Below, in pieces: positions 1-8,469 of a stretch of DNA of 64,000 bases. The translations under genes were made by a program, and so were the position numbers. The notes beneath the pieces were generated by a model that had not been told where the DNA came from, ran no database searches, and saw only the letters and a list, made by a program, of their open reading frames with translations. Location: NCBI RefSeq assembly GCF_030388665.1, contig NZ_CP128846.1, forward strand, positions 3,574,001 through 3,638,000. Direction: 5' to 3'. The stretch is from Streptomyces flavofungini. GTDB taxonomy: Bacteria; Actinomycetota; Actinomycetes; Streptomycetales; Streptomycetaceae. How positions within the stretch are numbered: position 1 is the stretch's first letter; each line of letters begins with the position of its first letter.

Positions 1-175
1 GAGCAGGCACCACACTGAATTCCGTTATGGCACGTTCGCCCGCTCGGTCCGCCTGCCGGCCGGGGCCCGCGGCGACGACGCGACGGCGGCGTACAAGGAC
101 GGGGTGCTGACCATCACCGTTCCGGTCCCCGACACGAAGACGGGGACGAGGACCATCCACGTGCGTCACGGCTGA
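1..175 (+). CDS. Hsp20/alpha-crystallin family small heat-shock protein, C-terminal end (partial)
   Basis: The reading frame is open from the left edge and ends at TGA 173-175. The 57 visible residues fit the end of an alpha-crystallin domain: an EFRYGTFARSVRLPAG-type strand, a YKDGVLTITVP strand, then a short charged tail. Members of this family are ATP-independent holdases that bind unfolded proteins in the cytoplasm. The start and N-terminal arm lie outside the window. The next gene begins 94 bases downstream with its own ribosome binding site. Confidence 0.85.
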   Translation, partial: SRHHTEFRYGTFARSVRLPAGARGDDATAAYKDGVLTITVPVPDTKTGTRTIHVRHG

Positions 176-269
176 GGCCCGCGGCGGCGCACCGCTCGTG
201 TCCGCGCCGCCGGGCGCTCACGGCGGCGCGGACACCTCACCCGAGGGCCTCGCCCTCGAAGGAGGCGAC

Positions 270-797
270 ATGCGCGTACTGGTCGGCTACGCGAGCGAGC
301 ACGGCGCCACCCGTGGCATCGCCGAACGGATCGGCCTGCGGCTCGGCGAGTACGGCCACCAGGTCGACGTCCGTCGGCTGAAGGGGAGGCGGCGGTGCGC
401 CGGGTACGACGCCTTCGTGCTCGGCAGCGCCGTCCACAGCGGTGCCTGGATGCCCGAGGCGGGCGGATTCCTCCGTGCCTGCGGGGCCGAGCTCGGTGAG
501 CATCCGATCTGGTTGTTCAGCGTGAGCATGGCGCCCGCGGTCGGTGGCTGGTTCGAGCGGCACGCGAAGGAGCCGAAGCCGCTCCCCCAGGTGACGCGTG
601 CGCTTCCCGCTCGCGGGCACCGGATGTTCGCCGGGGCCCTCCTGCCCTGGCATCTGCCCGCCTTCGGCAGGCTCGTCTTCCGCCTCATGGGCGGGCGATA
701 CGGCGACTTCCGGGACTGGAAGGACATCGATTCCTGGGCGCTGGACATCGCGCTCGACCTCTCAGAATCCCCGGAGGTTCGGGCCAACCGGCCCTGA
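270..797 (+). CDS. Flavodoxin-domain protein (HemG/protoporphyrinogen oxidase-like)
   Basis: The protein has 175 residues. The N-terminus RVLVGYASEHGATRGIAERI is the flavodoxin FMN-phosphate loop (T/S-x-x-G-x-T type), followed by a second strand carrying FVLGSAVHSGAWMPEA. The family binds FMN and is often annotated as flavodoxin or menaquinone-dependent protoporphyrinogen oxidase; the true electron partner is not evident. I chose ATG 270 because GGAGG lies 4 bases upstream (261-265) and the flavodoxin strand starts at once. An in-frame GTG at 198 would add 24 residues with no homology. It lies just downstream of the Hsp20 gene, which suggests a shared stress-type neighbourhood. Confidence 0.8.
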   Translation: MRVLVGYASEHGATRGIAERIGLRLGEYGHQVDVRRLKGRRRCAGYDAFVLGSAVHSGAWMPEAGGFLRACGAELGEHPIWLFSVSMAPAVGGWFERHAKEPKPLPQVTRALPARGHRMFAGALLPWHLPAFGRLVFRLMGGRYGDFRDWKDIDSWALDIALDLSESPEVRANRP

Positions 798-1017
798 GTG
801 AGGGACGTTCAGGAGCCTGCGTCCGCGCGGCCGCGGTCCGAGGGTTGAAGCGGAAGCCAGCGACAAGGAGGGGCCGTACCGATTTCCCGCCGCTTCGCCG
901 ACCCTGACCAAGGGCCATCGCCGCCGAAGGCGGGGGTACCGGCACTGGTGCCGAAGGCGCCCTCCCGACGACGCGCACCCGCTTCCGTTTCCGTTTCCGT
1001 CCGAGAGGAGCGAAACC

Positions 1018-1440
1018 GTGCTCATCACCACCATCAAGGCCAGCGTCTGGACCGCGGACACCAGCGGTGCCGACACCGACGGCAACATCGCCCTGGGCAT
1101 CTGCGGCCGGGAGTTCGTCCTGGACACCGGTACGAACGACTTCCAGCGCGGCCAGTCCCAGACGTTCACCTTCGGCGCGGGGTCCAACGTCCTGAACACG
1201 CCGGGCAACGACCCGCGCAAGCCGCAACTGGACACCGACGAACTGGCGCACTATCCGGTGTACCTGCACTTCACCCCGCGCGACTCCAAGGACAACTGGT
1301 GCGTGGAGGGGGTCACCGTGACCGTCAACCCCGGCGCCAAGGAGATCACGTACGGCAACACCCCGATGCTCGGCGGCGGCGACAAGGAACTGTGGATGGC
1401 GGCCGACTGCGGCCGCAGCCTGTACCTCAAGCGCCAGTGA
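1018..1440 (+). CDS. PLAT/LH2-like beta-sandwich protein
   Basis: This 140-residue protein starts at GTG 1018, with AGAGGAG about 8 bases upstream. It has no signal peptide. The order of motifs resembles PLAT/LH2 domains: a GADTDGNIALGICG segment (compare the PLAT GTDANV-[IL] strand), then LDTGTNDFQRGQSQTF, which matches the PLAT segment LDx-x-x-NDFERGQxDxF. A later strand has a WCVEGVTV pattern. PLAT domains bind lipids or proteins. The call rests on motif similarity only, and the biological role is unknown. It is convergent with the lipoprotein gene at 1547. Confidence 0.6.
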   Translation: MLITTIKASVWTADTSGADTDGNIALGICGREFVLDTGTNDFQRGQSQTFTFGAGSNVLNTPGNDPRKPQLDTDELAHYPVYLHFTPRDSKDNWCVEGVTVTVNPGAKEITYGNTPMLGGGDKELWMAADCGRSLYLKRQ

Positions 1441-1546
1441 GCGCCAGGACGCGTACGTGCAGCCACCCGACTCCAGGGAGCCGGACGCGCCCCACGGTCT
1501 GAGTCGACCGAGGGCAGCCGGGCCCGTTCTTCGCCGGCGGTGCGGC

Positions 1547-2428
1547 TCAGACCTCGAAGAGGTCGGCCCCCGCCGGTCCCCCGAACTCGCTCGCGTCGAC
1601 GACCTCGGCCGCGGACGGCGTCCGCACCTCGAACGGCTCGTTGTAGTCGGACAGCCTCAGGACCCGGCGCTCGCCGTCCTCCTCGGCCTCGTAGGACGTG
1701 ATGCGGTGCTCGCCCTCGGCCGCGACGTACATGACGTTCGTGTCGCCGCGCTCCACGTCGACGACCGGGATGACGTGCCGCCCGTGCCGGTACGTGGGCC
1801 GCTCGGCCCGGACGGTGCCCTCGAAGTCCTCGTCCCCGAGCCCGTCGAGCGCCTGGGACAGACGGCTGAGGTCGCACATCCCCTTGGAGAAGGCGACGTT
1901 GTCCTGCGGCATCCGCAGGTACTTGCCGCGGACCAGCGCGACCCGCTGCCTGATGGCCGCGGCGGCCGCCGGGTCCTCCGCCTCGGCCTGGGCGAGCAGG
2001 CCGTCGAGGGAGGCCTCGGTGAAGCGGATGTGGGTGGCGCCGCCCTCGACCACGAGCAGCTCGCCGCGCTGGCCCTGGCCGCCGTCGAACGTGCCCGTGC
2101 AGTTGGCGTGCCGGTCGACGCGCAGGGACACCTCGATGCGCTGGGCCGTCCCGGCGGTCGCCGAGCCCTTGCTGATCGCGGCGTTCAGGCGCAGCGACCG
2201 CGCCGACTTCAGCAGCCGCATGCCCTCCGTCGCGAGCTGGGTGCCGCGCGCCTGGTCCGGCGGCAGCTGCTGCTCGAAGGTCCCGCTCAGCCGCACCGGC
2301 TCGTCGTCGGCGCCGCAGGCCGTCAGCGTGGCCGCCGTCGCGGCGGCCACGAGGACGGCGGCCACGCCCCGGCTCCGACGCCGGCCGCCCCGCGTCCCGT
2401 GCCCCGCTCTGTGCCCCACAGTGCCCAC
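1547..2428 (-). CDS. Putative lipoprotein, possibly LppX/LprG-like
   Basis: The encoded protein has an arginine-rich N-terminus, a hydrophobic stretch and a lipobox ending LTAC, so it is probably a membrane-anchored lipoprotein. The mature part (about 240 residues) has alternating beta-strands and a YLRMPQDNVAFSKGMCD segment. Its organisation resembles actinobacterial LppX/LprAFG-type lipid-binding lipoproteins, but this is not certain. I took GTG 2428 as the start because it leaves a normal signal peptide. The frame is open to GTG 2560, but that start has no ribosome binding site and would add 44 atypical residues. GTG 2419 is also possible. Confidence 0.65.
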   Translation of the reverse strand: MGTVGHRAGHGTRGGRRRSRGVAAVLVAAATAATLTACGADDEPVRLSGTFEQQLPPDQARGTQLATEGMRLLKSARSLRLNAAISKGSATAGTAQRIEVSLRVDRHANCTGTFDGGQGQRGELLVVEGGATHIRFTEASLDGLLAQAEAEDPAAAAAIRQRVALVRGKYLRMPQDNVAFSKGMCDLSRLSQALDGLGDEDFEGTVRAERPTYRHGRHVIPVVDVERGDTNVMYVAAEGEHRITSYEAEEDGERRVLRLSDYNEPFEVRTPSAAEVVDASEFGGPAGADLFEV

Positions 2429-2681
2429 TCGTCCCGCCGACCTTCCCGTTCCCGACCACGCGCTCAGGCGCCCACGGCTCGCGTCCGCGTTCTCAGTTCT
2501 CACGCTTTTCTCACGCGACCCGTCCCATGAACCCTGCGTGGCCGTCCACCCCGTTGTCACACCGGTGCGGTGAGGGAAAGCTCACGCGACATTCCGCACC
2601 TCCCCGTACAACCCTTCCGTTCTCCGGGTAGTCGTACGAACTCGCTGATTCACCAGGAGCTCACCAGAGGGGTTGAGGCAT

Positions 2682-4115
2682 GTGAGCCTGCGAAAGGCGC
2701 ACCGCGGGGCGTGGCTGGCCATCGGGGCGGTCGTCCTCGGCGGCACCGGAGTCACGGCGGGCACGACGGCGTACGCGGCCGACGCCGCGCCCGCCGCCCC
2801 CACGGCCGACTTCGACCGCGACGGCACCGTCGACCTCGTCGCGGCCACGCCGCGCGCGTCCGGGTCGAGGGGGTCGGTGACCATCGTGCCGGGGGGCGCG
2901 GGCGGCCCGGCGGCGGGGAAGAAGAAGACGCTCACGCAGTCGAGCACGGGCGTGCCCGGTGTGAGCGAGCCGGGCGACGAGTGGGGCGCGGCCACCGCCT
3001 GGGGCGACATCGACGGGGACGGCAACACGGACCTCGTGATCGGCGCGCCCGGCGAGGACGACACCTCGGGCCACAAGGACCGCGGCGCCGTGACGATGCT
3101 GTACGGCCCGAAGTTCACGTCCGGCACGGACATGCAGCTGTCCGAGGACTTCGCCTACAGCGGCGCGCGGTTCGGCTCGGCGGTCGCCGTCGGCGACTTC
3201 GACGCCGACGGCAAGGCGGACGTGTTCGCCGCGGCCACGGGCACGGGCGGCAGCTGGTCGGCGCGGTTCGCGGCGGGCCGCGAGACGGCGGGCACCGTGA
3301 CGTCCGGGGACCGGGCCATCGCGTACGCGGACGCCGCGTCCGGCGACTTCAACGGCGACAAGTACGCCGACGTGGCCCTCACCTACCGCGACGCGGCCGG
3401 GAAGGGGAAGGTCGTCTGGTTCAAGGGCACCCGCTCCGGGCTCAGCCGGGTGAGCACGCTGACGGTCAAGGGCGGCCGCTCGGTCGCGGCGGGCGACGTG
3501 ACCGGCGACGGCCGCGACGACCTCGTCATCGGCCAGCCCTACACCTCGGAGTCGGGCGCCCACGCGGGCGGCCAGGTGACGGTGGTGCCCGGCACGTCCT
3601 CGGGTCTCTCCTCCGCCGGCGCGTCCACGGTCCACCAGGCGAGCCCCGGTGTGGTGGGCGCGGCCGAGGCGGGCGACGCGCTCGGCTGGTCGGTGGCGGT
3701 GGGCGACGTCGACAAGGACGGGCACGCGGACGTCCTCGCGGGCGCGCCGGGCGAGGACATCACGCGCGCGGGCAAGTCCCGTACGGACGCCGGAACGTCA
3801 CTGCTCTTCAAGGGCACCGCGTCCGGCCTGACGGGCGCGGGCTCCCTCGCCGTCAGCCAGGACGAGCCGGACGTACCCGGCTCCACCGAGTCCGGCGACC
3901 GGCTCGGCTCGGCCGTCACCCTCGCCGACTTCGACGGCGACGGCCGCGCGGACCTGGCGATCGGCGCGGACGGCGAGGACGAGGGCACGGGCACGGTCCT
4001 GCAGGTGGACACCGACGCCTCGGGGGCGCCGGTGCTCAAGAGCGGCGTCTACTACGGGCGTACGCAGCTCGGTACGCCCGCGAAGGCGCACTTGGGCGAG
4101 GCTCTGACGCCCTGA
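2682..4115 (+). CDS. Secreted FG-GAP repeat (integrin-type beta-propeller) protein
   Basis: The protein (about 477 residues) has a signal peptide ending near AYA-A, then repeated units of the type DFDGDGxxDLxxGAPGED. The calcium-binding DxDxDG loops recur about seven times (for example DFDRDGTVDL, DIDGDGNTDL, DFDADGKADV, DFNGDKYADV, DVDKDGHADV, DFDGDGRADL), which fits one seven-bladed propeller. It is probably extracellular and adhesive or structural; no catalytic domain is attached. I prefer GTG 2682 (GAGG 3 bases and AGAGGGG about 9 bases upstream) to TTG 2673. A strong hairpin follows at 4188-4240. Confidence 0.85.
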   Translation: MSLRKAHRGAWLAIGAVVLGGTGVTAGTTAYAADAAPAAPTADFDRDGTVDLVAATPRASGSRGSVTIVPGGAGGPAAGKKKTLTQSSTGVPGVSEPGDEWGAATAWGDIDGDGNTDLVIGAPGEDDTSGHKDRGAVTMLYGPKFTSGTDMQLSEDFAYSGARFGSAVAVGDFDADGKADVFAAATGTGGSWSARFAAGRETAGTVTSGDRAIAYADAASGDFNGDKYADVALTYRDAAGKGKVVWFKGTRSGLSRVSTLTVKGGRSVAAGDVTGDGRDDLVIGQPYTSESGAHAGGQVTVVPGTSSGLSSAGASTVHQASPGVVGAAEAGDALGWSVAVGDVDKDGHADVLAGAPGEDITRAGKSRTDAGTSLLFKGTASGLTGAGSLAVSQDEPDVPGSTESGDRLGSAVTLADFDGDGRADLAIGADGEDEGTGTVLQVDTDASGAPVLKSGVYYGRTQLGTPAKAHLGEALTP

Positions 4116-4187
4116 CGCCTGAGGGCCTGGCCTAAAAGGCCTGGCACCTGAGGGCCTGACAGGGCCCAGGAGCGGGCGCGATCACGG

Positions 4188-4240
4188 AGCGGGCGGTGCC
4201 GGTCCCGGCCTGGGAGGGCCGGGGCCCGGCACCGCCCGCT
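4188..4240. terminator. Bidirectional hairpin terminator
   Basis: A perfect 15-base inverted repeat, AGCGGGCGGTGCCGG at 4188-4202 and its complement at 4226-4240, encloses a second repeat (CCCGGCC/GGCCGGG). It lies between the converging FG-GAP gene (stop 4115) and the minus-strand gene ending at 4270, so it could stop transcription both ways. There is no T-run, as is usual in Streptomyces. A short GGCCT-AAA-AGGCC hairpin at 4129-4141 and a direct repeat of CCTGAGGGCCTG lie just upstream. Confidence 0.7.
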
Positions 4241-4269
4241 CCAGCGCGTCGAAGGCGCGGTGCGCCAAC

Positions 4270-5121
4270 TCACGGTGCCCGACGGCGGCTTCGTCGGCGC
4301 CGTTGCGAGTCCTGGTCCGTCCCTGCCCCCGCCGTCCCCGCCGTCCCCGCCCCCGACCGCCGCGACCGCGACACCACCGCGCGCAGGACCCGCCGTCCCT
4401 CGGTCGACACGTCGAGCACCTGGCGCAGACCGCCGCCGGTGCCCGCGCGGCCGCCGAGCAGTTCGAGGACCCGCACCTGGCGCCGGAGTTCGGCGGAGAC
4501 GAGCGGTGACACGCCGTCGTTCCCGGCGTCGAGGAGCCGGTGGATCTGGAGGGCGGCGGCCGAGCAGCCGTCGGCCCAGGCGCGCAGGGAGTCGGCCGAG
4601 CGGGCGGCGGGGGCGGCGTCGAGCATGCGCCGGGCGAGGGCGACGGCGTCGGCGTCCGCACCGGAGGCGCCGAAAGCACTACTGGACGCACCGGAGGCGC
4701 CGGAGGCACCAGAAGCACCAGCCGTACCGGAAGCACCGGGCGCACCGGACGCAGCAGACGCAGCAGCCCCGCCGGGTTCACCAGACGCACCAGCCCCGCC
4801 GGACTCACCCGCCTCCCCGGCCCCGAGCACCCCCCGCACCTCCCCCAACGCCCCTTCCCACGCCCCTTCCCACGCCGTCCCGTCGGCGAGGCTCACCCAC
4901 AGCGGGCGCAGGACCTGGTCGTCGTCGCCGAGCAGCGGCAGGCAGCGGTCGAGGCAGCCGAGGCCGCTGGCGGCCAGGGCGGTCTCGTCGGCCAGGGCGA
5001 TGAGGCCGACCAGGCTCGGCTGGCCGGTATCCGACGTTCCGGTGGCACGGAGCGCGCTATCCGGCCAGACGTCGCCCGCCCACGCCTGCGGGTCGGAACT
5101 GGGCAAAGGGCTCGTACTCAT
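4270..5121 (-). CDS. Hypothetical protein with Gly/Ala/Ser-rich linker; C-terminal frame uncertain
   Basis: I do not recognise the family. The 283-residue product has an N-terminal part with a conserved-looking core (GQPSLVGLIALADETALAASG), a low-complexity linker of about 60 residues built from GASGASGA-like units, and a helical part (DADAVALARRMLDAAPAARSAD). ATG 5121 was chosen over an upstream frame start because GGAGA lies upstream. After about residue 255 the frame becomes an arginine string, whereas another minus-strand frame reads a protein-like GADEAAVGHRELAHRAFDAL to a stop at 4182. That suggests a frameshift in the G/C-rich tract near 4320-4370. Confidence 0.55.
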   Translation of the reverse strand: MSTSPLPSSDPQAWAGDVWPDSALRATGTSDTGQPSLVGLIALADETALAASGLGCLDRCLPLLGDDDQVLRPLWVSLADGTAWEGAWEGALGEVRGVLGAGEAGESGGAGASGEPGGAAASAASGAPGASGTAGASGASGASGASSSAFGASGADADAVALARRMLDAAPAARSADSLRAWADGCSAAALQIHRLLDAGNDGVSPLVSAELRRQVRVLELLGGRAGTGGGLRQVLDVSTEGRRVLRAVVSRSRRSGAGTAGTAGAGTDQDSQRRRRSRRRAP

Positions 5122-5237
5122 GACGTACGCCGTCTCCTGTCGCGGACTGGGCACCTCCGCATGCCCCACTTGCCCTTACTGCGTGCGGAGGCTCAGTAAC
5201 GTCACAGCGGCTGGAATTCGACGCTGCGCGCGACAGG

Positions 5238-5741
5238 CTACTGCGGGAACACTCCGAGCCGGTCGAGAAACCTGAAGAACAGTTCCTCCGCGGACGGTTC
5301 GGGAGCCGCGGTGAGGACGTCGAGGAGCGCGGCGGGCCGCGCCGTGCGGCCCGACTCCGCCGCCCAGGCGACGGCGCGCTCGGCGGCGTCGCGCGGCTCC
5401 AGGAAGTAGTCCTCCACGGTCAGTTCGTCATCGCCGAGGTACCCGGCCATCGCCTCACGGGCCAGACACGTCGTCCACGCGCCGCTCTCCGGCGCCGCCG
5501 CCTCGACGACCACGCAGTCGCTGTCCAGGACGTACCCGAAGAGCGCGGGTGCCTCCGTCTCCCGGGCCAGCGCGTTCATGTTGCCGACGTCCACCGAACC
5601 GTCGCCCGGGCACTCCCAGACCTGCCAGCCGTCGGCCCGCTCCTCAAGGAGCGTGAGCCGGTCGCGTACGCCCGCCACCGCGTCGAACTCCCCGAGCGGC
5701 CGCGCGCTCCTGCCCACGACGTAGTACCCCCAGTAGCCCAT
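5238..5741 (-). CDS. Hypothetical protein (MGYWGYYVVGR-type)
   Basis: This is a 167-residue soluble protein starting MGYWGYYVVGRS at ATG 5741, with an ACGGAG/GGGGG stretch just upstream. The sequence is acidic and has the look of a conserved Streptomyces protein of unknown function (DSDCVVVEAAAPESGAWTTCLARE, then a C-terminal helix EELFFRFLDRLGVFPQ). No catalytic motif is visible. The frame is open upstream to 5870, but those residues look like non-coding translation. Two copies of CGGATGATCCACG lie 105-141 bases upstream of the start. Confidence 0.6.
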   Translation of the reverse strand: MGYWGYYVVGRSARPLGEFDAVAGVRDRLTLLEERADGWQVWECPGDGSVDVGNMNALARETEAPALFGYVLDSDCVVVEAAAPESGAWTTCLAREAMAGYLGDDELTVEDYFLEPRDAAERAVAWAAESGRTARPAALLDVLTAAPEPSAEELFFRFLDRLGVFPQ

Positions 5742-5846
5742 CTCCGTGCCCCCGCTGTGCTCGAACCGTTGTTTCCGGCTTCTGGCCGAATACACCACAG
5801 GGCGCGTGCCCGCGCCACCAAAAGCACGGATCGGACACAGCACGCG

Positions 5847-5882
5847 CGGATGATCCACGCGTTCGGCCACGGATGATCCACG
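5847..5882. repeat. Direct repeat CGGATGATCCACG (two copies)
   Basis: The 13-mer occurs at 5847-5859 and 5870-5882, a spacing of 23 bases. Read on the minus strand each copy is CGTGGATCATCCG and they lie upstream of the gene starting at 5741. Related GTGGAYCATTCAGGA copies occur at 6776 and 6795, upstream of the next minus-strand gene. They may be regulator sites, but this is inference. Confidence 0.5.
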
Positions 5883-5894
5883 TGACCGGCCGCG

Positions 5895-6641
5895 TCAGAA
5901 GGGCCGCCCCGGCCCCGAGCGTGCCAGCGCGTCCTGCATCGCGGTGAGGCGGCGCACGAAGAGCATCGCGACGACGGCGGCGGCGATGTTGATGAGGTCG
6001 GAGGCCATCAGGGAGACGACGGCCTGCTGGATCTTCTCGGGCTCCTCGGCGGCCCTGTACTGGCGCGAGGCGATCTGCCCGAAGATGCCGGTCGTCAGCC
6101 ACAGCGTCCACCAGGCGTTGAGGAGGGTGCGCCGCTCGTTCTCCCGGCCCGTGCCCGGCAGCCGGCGATCGCCGGAGCTGGCGTCCCAGATGTCGACGGC
6201 GATCCGGCGCGGGAACCACAGGTTCGCGATCGGCACGAACCAGCCGCCGATCGCCCAGCCCCGCGACTTGCTGTGCGCGTCCGGCGCGAACACCTCGGCG
6301 TTCACCCGCACCCGGTGGAACCAGCACAGGAAGAGGACGACGGTGCCGAGCATCACCGCGCCCTGGAGGATCCCGGAGACGCCGTAGAGCGTGTCCGCCC
6401 GGTCGAGGCGGTCCTCGGTGACGGCGCCGTAGCCCCCGTCCAGCACATCGCTCACGACGCCGTAGACCCCGCCACCCGCCACCAGCGAGAACAGGTCGAC
6501 GGCGATGCCCGCCCCGAGCAGCGCCACCGTGGCGTTCGCGAGACCCACGGGCGACTTCAGCCAGGCACCGGGGGCGGGGGCGGGGGCGGGGGCGGACGGC
6601 GGCGGCGGTGCCGAGGGCATGAGCGGTGGCGTGTACGACAT
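5895..6641 (-). CDS. DUF4328 domain membrane protein
   Basis: The 248-residue protein starts MSYTPPLMPS at ATG 6641. A Pro/Ala-rich cytoplasmic N-terminus (about 25 residues) is followed by hydrophobic segments near residues 35-60 and 90-110, the motif FHRVRVNAEVFAPDAHSKSR, then WAIGGWFVPIANLWFPRRI, typical of DUF4328, and further membrane segments. Function is unknown; these proteins are common in Streptomyces membranes. It forms a minus-strand series with the gene at 5238, separated by 153 bases. Confidence 0.8.
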   Translation of the reverse strand: MSYTPPLMPSAPPPPSAPAPAPAPGAWLKSPVGLANATVALLGAGIAVDLFSLVAGGGVYGVVSDVLDGGYGAVTEDRLDRADTLYGVSGILQGAVMLGTVVLFLCWFHRVRVNAEVFAPDAHSKSRGWAIGGWFVPIANLWFPRRIAVDIWDASSGDRRLPGTGRENERRTLLNAWWTLWLTTGIFGQIASRQYRAAEEPEKIQQAVVSLMASDLINIAAAVVAMLFVRRLTAMQDALARSGPGRPF

Positions 6642-6775
6642 GACGGAGCGGTCCCCCACGGGTCGAGATCGAATGAGCGCTGCGAGAGCGAGGCCGGCGC
6701 CGCCCATGCCCCTCCCCGGGCGTCGGCGCGGCACGACCGGCGCAATGTACGCGTCAACCGCAGAGGTGTCCACCC

Positions 6776-6809
6776 GTGGACCATTCAGGACACCGTGGAT
6801 CATTCAGGA
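6776..6809. repeat. Direct repeat GTGGAYCATTCAGGA (two copies)
   Basis: GTGGACCATTCAGGA at 6776-6790 and GTGGATCATTCAGGA at 6795-6809 are spaced 19 bases apart. They lie between the GH20 stop (6850) and the start of the DUF4328 gene (6641). A second repeated unit, CCGAAGGAGCACCGG, follows directly. The shared GTGGATCAT core also occurs at 5847 and 5870, so one protein might recognise both intergenic regions. Confidence 0.45.
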
Positions 6810-6849
6810 CCGAAGGAGCACCGGCGGGGCCGAAGGAGCACCGGGAACC

Positions 6850-8469
6850 TCAGCGCGCGGGCCGTTCCACCTCTCCCGCGAGCCGCACGAACGCCGGCCA
6901 CGGCCGCGTCGGCCCCCGCTCGTCCCACAGCTTCTGGGCCGTCGCCCGCAGCGGCATCCGGATCCCGCGCGCCACCTGCTCCTGCGTCTGCGCCCCGGCG
7001 AGGTCGCACCACACGGCGAAGGTGCCGCCGAGGATCCGGCGGTCGTAGGAGGCGGGGACGGGGCGGGTGCCGCGCAGGACCAGCGGGGTCCACTGTTCGT
7101 AGATGCGCTGACCCGTGGGGTAGCGGAAGTCGTTGGGCTGGCCGAGGACGTAGTAGAGGTACTCGTCGTTGTAGTTGAGGACGTCGCGCCCTTCGCGCAG
7201 GTACTCGACGGGCTCGCGGGCGCCGATCTCCTTGCCGGTCCAGTACGCGACCTCGATCCGGTCGTCGACCCGGGTGACGCCGCCGCGGAAGAACCCGTCG
7301 TTCCAGGCCCGCACGTCCCGCCCCGGGCCCACCGCCTTCGCGCGGTCGTTCAACCACGCCGTCGCCAGGTCCTGGACGCGGGCGTCCGGGCCGATGCGGT
7401 CGCGCGCGGCGGCGGCGAGCTGCGGGTAGGAGGCCTCGGGGTCGCTCCGCGTCAGGGCCTGGTACTCGTCGGCGCCCAGGTGCCAGCGGGCGCCGGGGAA
7501 CAGCTCGTCGTACTCGCGCAGCAGGTCGTCGACGATCTCGGCGGCCTTCGGCTTCGCTATGTCGATCGCGCCGCGCGTGGCCACGCCGCGGCTGTCGCGC
7601 AGTTGCAGGTCGGGGTGGGCGGCGATGACCGCGCCGAGGTGTCCGGGCGAGTCGATCTCCGGTACGACCGTGATGTGCCGCTCGGCCGCGAGGTCGACGA
7701 TGCGGCGGACCTGCGCCTTGGTGAGGTGGTCGGCGGAGACGACCTCGGGGTGCGAGTCGGAGGCGATGCGGAAGGCCTGGTCGTCGGAGAAGTGCAGGCC
7801 GAGCTCGTTGTACTTGAGGTCGCCGAGCTCGCGGATCCGGTCCTCGATCCACCCGGCGGAGAAGTGCTTGCGGGCGATGTCGACCATGAAGCCGCGGCGC
7901 GGCTTGGCGGGCCGGTCCCGTACGACACCCTCCGGGGCGCTCCGGCCGCCCGCGACCTCCTGCTTGAGGGTGCGGGTGCCGTGGAAGACCCCGGCCTCGG
8001 CGGGCGCGGCTATCCGCACGGTGCGGTCCTTGACGGTCAGGGTGTACGACTCCGGGCCACCGCCGCCCCGCCCCCGGTCCCCGGACAGTTCGAGGCGCAC
8101 GTCGCCCGCGCGCGGCTCCGCCTCGCCCGCGTACCGCAGCCGCAGCTCCCCGGCGAGCAGCCGGGCCTCGTCGGCGAGCACCCGGTCCCCGACGACGACC
8201 CGGCCGCCGTCGCCCGGCCGCCAGCCGGGGCCCCGGGCGGGGGTGTGCTCGCGGACGGCCGGGACGGTGGCGGGCGCCTCGGAGAGCGGGTACGACTTCG
8301 TGGGCGCGGGCGAGCGTGGAGCGGGCTCGGACGCCGTCCCCGCCGTGCGGCCCCCGTCACCGGAGCCGCCGCCTCCGCCCCCGGACCCGTCCGGCCAGAA
8401 CCCGACCGCGAGCGCCACCGCCCCCGCCGCGACGATCCCCGTACCCACGGCGAGCCGCCCCCGGATCAC
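6850..8469 (-). CDS. Family 20 glycoside hydrolase (beta-N-acetylhexosaminidase), membrane-anchored or secreted
   Basis: The 539-residue protein has an N-terminal hydrophobic segment (residues 7-28), a GH20b-like alpha/beta domain (about 90-190) and the GH20 barrel. It shows the strand motifs RGFMVDIARKHFS, EIDSPGH and the catalytic Asp-Glu pair in WHLGADEYQ. The enzyme should remove terminal beta-GlcNAc/GalNAc from chitin- or peptidoglycan-type glycans by substrate-assisted catalysis, outside the cell. The GTG start at 8469 has no clear ribosome binding site but overlaps the stop of the upstream small frame (GTGA), which suggests translational coupling. Confidence 0.9.
   Translation of the reverse strand: MIRGRLAVGTGIVAAGAVALAVGFWPDGSGGGGGGSGDGGRTAGTASEPAPRSPAPTKSYPLSEAPATVPAVREHTPARGPGWRPGDGGRVVVGDRVLADEARLLAGELRLRYAGEAEPRAGDVRLELSGDRGRGGGGPESYTLTVKDRTVRIAAPAEAGVFHGTRTLKQEVAGGRSAPEGVVRDRPAKPRRGFMVDIARKHFSAGWIEDRIRELGDLKYNELGLHFSDDQAFRIASDSHPEVVSADHLTKAQVRRIVDLAAERHITVVPEIDSPGHLGAVIAAHPDLQLRDSRGVATRGAIDIAKPKAAEIVDDLLREYDELFPGARWHLGADEYQALTRSDPEASYPQLAAAARDRIGPDARVQDLATAWLNDRAKAVGPGRDVRAWNDGFFRGGVTRVDDRIEVAYWTGKEIGAREPVEYLREGRDVLNYNDEYLYYVLGQPNDFRYPTGQRIYEQWTPLVLRGTRPVPASYDRRILGGTFAVWCDLAGAQTQEQVARGIRMPLRATAQKLWDERGPTRPWPAFVRLAGEVERPAR

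Noticed and set aside
1457-2530. Plus-strand frame opposite the lipoprotein gene
   Set aside because: The minus strand has a signal peptide and lipobox; the plus frame is Arg/Ala-rich shadow.
4188-4240. Possible coding end of the gene at 4270 in another frame
   Set aside because: The perfect stem suits a terminator. The alternative reading (stop at 4182) is kept as a frameshift hypothesis in findings, not as a gene.
6776-6809. DasR operator for the hexosaminidase gene
   Set aside because: GTGGAYCATTCAGGA does not fit the ACTGGTCTAGACCACT-type consensus, and the site is at the 3' end of that gene.
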